Assembly (NCBI RefSeq): GCF_002563695.1
Contig: NZ_PDJI01000003.1
Location: 1 to 64,000, forward strand
DNA length: 64,000 bases
Source of the DNA: Georgenia soli
GTDB lineage: Bacteria; Actinomycetota; Actinomycetes; Actinomycetales; Actinomycetaceae
Direction of reading: 5' to 3'
Below, one piece after another: positions 60,091 through 64,000 of the stretch. Each line of letters starts with the position of its first letter. The first letter of the stretch is position 1. The translations under genes were made by a program, and so were the position numbers. Below the pieces are notes generated by a model that saw only the letters and a program-made list of their open reading frames with translations, was not told the origin of the DNA and made no database searches.

Positions 60091-60200
60091 GGGCTGACGC
60101 TATTGGCCCACGGCTGAGCACGCAGGCTAACGGAGACCGCCCTCCCAAATACCGTCGATCATCAACTCGTGTCGCTCTTAGTCATCCCGGACGTTCGAGA

Positions 60201-60854
60201 TCAGTCGACGGTCGGCAGGTCGGTGCGATCCCGGGCGATATCGAGCAGCGCGCGCTCAACAGTGCCGTATTCGTGCAAGTTGGCATCGCGGGGATTGATG
60301 CGCACAGTCACGGGCGCGCGATAGCCCTGCTCCTGTGCTGCCTTGAGGATCTCGGCCTCGAGCCTCTCGGCATAGAGCCGCTTCTTCTCCTCCAGACGGT
60401 TCCACACGTCGTCCGCGGCCTCTCGGGCGCGGTCGTCGACCGTGCCCGAAGTACCGTCTTCGGCCGCGTCCATGACTGCTTGACGTGCCTGGTGAGCGGC
60501 CTGGTCGAACTCCTCCTCGACGCCGGACTCCCACATGATCTCTTCGACGTCGACATCGACCACTACAGGGTCGGTGCGGTGCTCAGGCAGGTGGTCCCCG
60601 TCAGGGCCGGCCGCGCCGACGACCATCTGGCGCACGAGGTCGGCCTCCCACGAGCCAGGGCGACCGGCGAGCAACTTGCTGAGCGTGCCGATGTTGGCGG
60701 CGGTGGCAGTGACCACCTGCGTGACGAATTCACCGAAGTCCATAGGGCTGTCGTTCGACCAGCTGAACCGGGCGGCTCTGGTCATCGCGCGAATCGCTTC
60801 CGCGCGCAGCGCCTCGTACTCCTCGTGTGTGCCGCTCTCGGACCGATCGTCCAT
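60201..60854 (-). CDS. Plasmid backbone protein of unknown function
   Basis: 217 aa from ATG 60854 after AGAGGAGATG. The first 100 residues are mostly helical and acidic, with a central segment (GEFVTQVVTATAANIGTLSKLLAGRPGSWEADLVRQMV) repeated in other plasmid-type proteins of actinobacteria. A coiled-coil segment follows (VWNRLEEKKRLYAERLEAEILKAAQEQG) and the C-terminal VTVRINPRDANLHEYGTVERALLDIARDRTDLP is probably a beta/alpha unit. Lies downstream of the partition genes. No known domain. Confidence 0.6.
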   Translation of the reverse strand: MDDRSESGTHEEYEALRAEAIRAMTRAARFSWSNDSPMDFGEFVTQVVTATAANIGTLSKLLAGRPGSWEADLVRQMVVGAAGPDGDHLPEHRTDPVVVDVDVEEIMWESGVEEEFDQAAHQARQAVMDAAEDGTSGTVDDRAREAADDVWNRLEEKKRLYAERLEAEILKAAQEQGYRAPVTVRINPRDANLHEYGTVERALLDIARDRTDLPTVD

Positions 60855-60978
60855 CACATCTCCTCTGGTGGGCCCGCCTAGCCTGGCGCTGGCCGCTCTG
60901 TGGCAGCAGGGTCTAGTCCCCCGTGGCCGGAACGCCTCGGGCACGGACTTTCAGGCTTCCGTTAGGTCAGGCCCGGTC

Positions 60979-61449
60979 TTATTCGCGCGGTTGAAGGCCG
61001 AGGCTCACGGCCAGTTCCGCCTCGGTCGTACCGTGCAGGTCGTCGGCACGGACGAGCAGCAGATCGATCGCGACGCGCAGCAGCGTGTTGTCGGTGATCC
61101 GCTCCCCCGCCATCGTACCGTCCGGCCGGCGCCGCTCTTTGTTGAGGCGGCGACTGAGCGCAGTGAGTGCGTTCGCCTGGTCGTCGTGTACGCGCGACTC
61201 GCGGCGCCGAAGCCGCTGATACTTCGGCAGCGACGAACCCGCGGCAATACTCACAGACTCTGTTAGTCCGGCAGTCTGTAACTCTGTGGGTTCGGCCGGT
61301 CGCAAGGTCGGTGGCGCCGGGAGTTCGCGGGGCTCTGTCGCGGGAGGCGCGGCGGCTACCCGGTTGCTACGGATCAGTCGGGCGTTCCCCGGTGCACCCG
61401 TTCGGGGCGCGAGGCCGGTAAGGGTGCGGCGTGGCGCTTCGCTGGTCAC
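60979..61449 (-). CDS. Probable small partition partner of ParA
   Basis: 156 aa. The N-terminal 80 residues are Pro/Ala-rich and basic. The C-terminal region YQRLRRRESRVHDDQANALTALSRRLNKERR, then ITDNTLLRVAIDLLLVRADDLHG, resembles the ribbon-helix-helix DNA-binding partners encoded after parA. It overlaps the ParA stop by 4 nt. Its own coding DNA contains a copy of the repeat seen upstream of parA (ACAGACTC at 61253-61260). It likely binds the centromere repeats. Confidence 0.65.
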   Translation of the reverse strand: MTSEAPRRTLTGLAPRTGAPGNARLIRSNRVAAAPPATEPRELPAPPTLRPAEPTELQTAGLTESVSIAAGSSLPKYQRLRRRESRVHDDQANALTALSRRLNKERRRPDGTMAGERITDNTLLRVAIDLLLVRADDLHGTTEAELAVSLGLQPRE

Positions 61450-62366
61450 TTCGACTCCTCCCCTGCCAGAACCTGGCTCTGCTCGCTCTCGGTGACTCGA
61501 GCGACGACTTCTTCACCGAGGGCCTGGAAGTCCTCGGCGAGACCCACGGCCGATCGTGAGCGCGGGCCGTCGCTCTGGGCGTGCCCCCGGCGCAGCTCCC
61601 ACCACTTGGGGGCGGAGAGAACGGCCTGCTCGAGCTCGAAGGCGAGCAGTCCGCGGTCGCGGCTCTCCTGAGCTGCCGCTTCGGCGTGCCTGATGGTGGT
61701 CGTGAAGATCGGTGCACCCGCACCCAAATCCTGCTCAATCGCCTCGCGAGCGGTTTCCGAGACTCGCTTCGCCGAGCGATTGACGCCGAAGAGCACCACA
61801 CCGAGCAGGTCGAGATCGGGGTTGAGGTCGACGACGGCGTCCAGCCGTCGCGCGACGTCCCGCAGTCCCTTACGCGAGGACGCGTCAGTCTTGACGGGGA
61901 TGAGCGCCCAGCGGGCGGCCGCCAGGGCGGCCTGCTGCAGCGTCTCCTGCCCGGGCGGGCAGTCGATGAAGATCAGGTCGTACCCGGCAGCCAACGGTGT
62001 CAGCGCTTCAGCTAGGGCAAGCTTTGCTGCAGTAGGACTCTTCTGAGCCTTCATGGTCAGGCCGGCAGCCGCCATGTCCAGGTGCGGTCCCCCGACGAGC
62101 ACATCTAGGTTCTCGCGGATCCCCGCCACCGGTTGGGGCGCGCCGGCGAAGGTGAGTGCTTGGGCCAGCGCGAGACCGTCGTCGTTGATGTCGCTGTGCG
62201 TGTAGCCAAGCTCCTCGGCCAGGTTGCCCTGCGGGTCCATGTCGACCAGCAGGACTCTATAGCCGCTGGCGGCAAGCATGCCGCCGAGGTTGGCAGTGAT
62301 CGTCGTCTTGCCGACGCCGCCCTTGCCGTTGACCACGGCGACGACACGTTCAAGTCCGGTACCCAT
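61446..62366 (-). CDS. parA: ParA partition ATPase
   Basis: 306 aa from ATG 62366 with AAGGAG before it. The upstream frame runs into the repeat region. Deviant Walker A is VVNGKGGVGKTTITANLGGMLAASG, then LLVDMDPQGNLAEELGY, and Walker B-like LIFIDCPPGQETLQQAAL. These are ParA/Soj signatures. The short N-terminus without helix-turn-helix suggests type Ib. It moves plasmid copies along the nucleoid together with the small partner protein and the repeats at 62441-62756. Confidence 0.92.
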   Translation of the reverse strand: MGTGLERVVAVVNGKGGVGKTTITANLGGMLAASGYRVLLVDMDPQGNLAEELGYTHSDINDDGLALAQALTFAGAPQPVAGIRENLDVLVGGPHLDMAAAGLTMKAQKSPTAAKLALAEALTPLAAGYDLIFIDCPPGQETLQQAALAAARWALIPVKTDASSRKGLRDVARRLDAVVDLNPDLDLLGVVLFGVNRSAKRVSETAREAIEQDLGAGAPIFTTTIRHAEAAAQESRDRGLLAFELEQAVLSAPKWWELRRGHAQSDGPRSRSAVGLAEDFQALGEEVVARVTESEQSQVLAGEESK

Positions 62367-62440
62367 CAGCGTTTCTCCTTTTGCCTGCGCCCCGTTCATC
62401 GTGCATGCCGTGAGGGACTTGGCGTGGGACGCGCGCCGTA

Positions 62441-62756
62441 AGTCTGTTAGTTCGGCACTCTGTACGTCCGTAGTCTGCGACTCCGGCACTTACAGACTCT
62501 GGCACTCCGGCACTCACAGACTCCGGCCTTTCCACAGGCCCCCGCCGTGCACATCGGGTATCCACACGGCGGCGCCGCAGCAGCAGCAGCAGCAATCCCG
62601 GCTTACAGCGCCGCCCGGGCCTCCCGCGGTCCCAATGCTCCGGCACTCTGTTAGTCCGGCTCTCAGTCACTTCGGCACTTCGGCACTCACAGACTCCGGC
62701 AGTGCCGAACCAACAGACTCCGCGAGTTCCAGGGTCTGTGACTTACAGAGTCTGTT
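62441..62756. repeat. Centromere-like iterated repeats upstream of parA
   Basis: ACAGACTC occurs at 62492, 62516, 62689 and 62713 on the plus strand and inverted at 62748-62755, where it forms the palindrome ACAGA-G-TCTGT. CACTCACAGACTCCGGC is repeated exactly at 62511 and 62685 (16 bases or more), and CTGTTAGT(T/C)CGG, CTCCGGCACT and TTCGGCACT blocks recur between. A GCA triplet run (62578-62593) lies in the middle. Iterons directly upstream of parA are typical parS/centromere or replication sites. Confidence 0.7.
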
Positions 62757-62762
62757 GTTGGG

Positions 62763-63047
62763 TCAGGTGTTCGGGGTTGGCCATGGCCAGGAGTCGAGGG
62801 CTGCGGAGGCTTCGGCGATGGTCGGCACTCCGCGAACCTGGCCCGTGCTGACGAGGTCGTGCATGTGACCCGCTCGTAGGAGGGCGGCGACGTCGGGCAG
62901 GGCTTCGGCCCACATCTCGGCGCCGTTGAGGTACGCGTGCAGGATGGCGTCGGCCTTTTGGAGCTGGCGCCGGGGGAGGGGAGCGGGTTCGTCGTCACCG
63001 GGCAGGGGAGCGTTGGCGGCGTTCTGGTAGTCGTCCGGGTCAGGCAT
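62763..63047 (-). CDS. Small plasmid protein of unknown function
   Basis: 94 aa from ATG 63047, CGAGGAAC before it. Acidic, with a Pro-rich start (NAPLPGDDEPAPLPRRQLQ) and a helical middle (ADAILHAYLNGAEMWAEALPDVAALLRAGHMHDLVS). The middle may be a small protein-binding helix bundle. Located between the partition repeats and the large gene at the window edge, probably co-transcribed with that gene. No family recognised. Confidence 0.55.
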   Translation of the reverse strand: MPDPDDYQNAANAPLPGDDEPAPLPRRQLQKADAILHAYLNGAEMWAEALPDVAALLRAGHMHDLVSTGQVRGVPTIAEASAALDSWPWPTPNT

Positions 63048-63113
63048 CGGGAACGTTCCTCGTGGAGACGGTTGAGCGCCCGATCGGTGTGGGGCGCTTC
63101 GAGCTGGGTGGCG

Positions 63114-64000
63114 TTAACGCCCGAGGCCAGGCTTGTTGATCATCGGCGCGGCGGGGCGGGACCGCGTTCTGCTCACCTCCGCCAGAGTCTTGTGGGCGGG
63201 TGGTTGGGGTGTGAACCTCACCGGTGCTTGGGGTGCCCGGACCTGGGCGGCAGCGGCGACCGTTGCGGCCTGGTCGAGTTGTGTGCACAGTCGAGGCTCG
63301 TCGAGCTCTTCGTGCCATGCGCCCCACGGTGATGCTGAGCCGTCCTGGCCGGCGTAGGAGACAACCCACCGGTGACCATAGACCTGGGCGTTCGCGGCTT
63401 TGGCCAGTGCCTGGACGACGGTGGGGGAGTGGTCCACGATCGCGCTCATGCTGCGCCGGATGTCATCGCCTCGCGAGGTGGTGAGGTCGGTTCTCATGAC
63501 TGCGTCGAGGTAGCGCTTCAACTGTGCGGACTGGACGAACGGGACCTGAGACCCGGGCACGAGCGCAGCGAGCTGCGGGTCACGCACCCGTACGGAGAGC
63601 AGCTGGTCCCTGAGGGTGGCGGCCAGCTGAGCCCTGGCCGGGTCGTGGTCCTCGAGGAGGTGCGCTGCACCGGCCATCAGCTGGCCCTGGGTCCAGGCGG
63701 TGTAGCCGATGACGTCGGGGCTGATGTCCTTGGCTGCGGTGACCTGGCGGCTCAGCCTGGCCTGCGCCTCGACCGCCGCGAGCTCGTTGCTGACGCGGAC
63801 CGGGGTCGCCTGTGGTTCCGCGGTGACGGTGTCCAGGTCAGGCAGCGGCCCGCCCTGAGCGAGGGCGGTTGTTTCCTCTGCGGCCAGGGGCATCGCACTG
63901 TGGCGGGTTTGATGCAGGTTCTCCAGGACCGTCGGTTCGAGGTCGGGCAGGTTCTGAACCGCCCCGGGTTCCGTGGAGAGTTCAGTTGTTGGCTCCGACC
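63114..64000 (-). CDS. Large plasmid protein, partial at window edge
   Basis: The stop is at 63114 and the frame is open to the right edge without interruption, at least 295 aa, so the start lies outside. The visible part is helical and Ala/Gln/Asp-rich: LDTVTAEPQATPVRVSNEL, AAVEAQARLSRQVTAAKDISPD, RGDDIRRSMSAIVDHSPTVVQALAKAANAQVYGHRWVVSYAG, then a Pro/basic tail (RTRSRPAAPMINKPGLGR). This resembles the C-terminal part of large relaxase/primase-like or conjugation proteins in actinobacterial plasmids, but no catalytic motif is seen here. Confidence 0.55.
   Translation of the reverse strand, partial: SEPTTELSTEPGAVQNLPDLEPTVLENLHQTRHSAMPLAAEETTALAQGGPLPDLDTVTAEPQATPVRVSNELAAVEAQARLSRQVTAAKDISPDVIGYTAWTQGQLMAGAAHLLEDHDPARAQLAATLRDQLLSVRVRDPQLAALVPGSQVPFVQSAQLKRYLDAVMRTDLTTSRGDDIRRSMSAIVDHSPTVVQALAKAANAQVYGHRWVVSYAGQDGSASPWGAWHEELDEPRLCTQLDQAATVAAAAQVRAPQAPVRFTPQPPAHKTLAEVSRTRSRPAAPMINKPGLGR

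Noticed and set aside
62578..62593. GCA triplet run that might be a CRISPR or coding repeat
   Set aside because: A simple short microsatellite in the iteron region. No spacer-repeat structure and no cas genes anywhere in the window.

Overview
This 64 kb window is high-GC actinobacterial DNA, as shown by an Lsr2 nucleoid protein, a LigC-type ATP-dependent ligase, a split CtaD/SufR-like locus, many GTG/TTG starts and lipoprotein signal peptides. It carries a MOBP-type mobilization module, a ParA partition locus with iterated repeats, a serine recombinase and several gene remnants. I infer a mosaic plasmid or a large integrated mobile region of a Micrococcales-like actinobacterium. The exact genus cannot be read from the sequence.

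Layout. 0-7.8 kb is a copper/thiol stress block: the tail of a response regulator, a histidine kinase, a DUF305 gene, a BNR-repeat lipoprotein, a minus-strand operon (thioredoxin-like, CcdA, redoxin) and a CPH-type copper ATPase behind a CsoR-like operator. Three successive genes here contain frameshifts. 7.8-13.8 kb is the mobilization block: an accessory protein, relaxase, MobC, an oriT-like palindrome cluster, a 78-bp cloverleaf-like repeat, LigC and a lipoprotein.

14.3-32.6 kb is one catabolic island with more A/T-ending codons than its flanks. It holds a ribose-type ABC importer, two SorC-family regulators, two sugar kinases, a GlpD-like flavin dehydrogenase, an AraM-like glycerol-1-phosphate dehydrogenase, an AraL-like phosphatase, a class II aldolase, and a 2-oxoacid/acetoin-dehydrogenase-like complex in pieces. 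The pieces are E1alpha, E1beta, two nearly identical 80-aa stand-alone lipoyl proteins, a bare E2 catalytic core, a dedicated lipoate-protein ligase, and a lipoyl synthase (lipA) cut off after 29 codons. I know of no described pathway with this gene set. It is the best candidate for a new system in the window.

32.6-34.4 kb is a scar region: a nuclease remnant, a resolvase, a transporter remnant and a DNA ligase remnant. 34.4-37.9 kb holds a DUF2975/HTH pair with a clear operator, a methyltransferase, an AhpD-like protein and DUF488. 38-47.2 kb gathers extra copies of classic stress targets (cytochrome oxidase subunit I, GAPDH, aconitase) with OsmC, a flavoreductase, DoxX and a SufR-like regulator with three conserved cysteines. 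This suggests a set of replacement enzymes for oxidative, nitrosative or similar attack.

48.4-51.4 kb is a FecBCD-type metal-chelate importer and 51.6-57 kb a complete urease operon, ureABCEFGD. Its catalytic subunit has Ala in place of the usual active-site-flap Cys. 57-64 kb is plasmid backbone: a YhcG/DUF1016 nuclease, Lsr2, ParA with a small partner, centromere-like repeats and uncharacterised plasmid proteins, the last running off the window edge.
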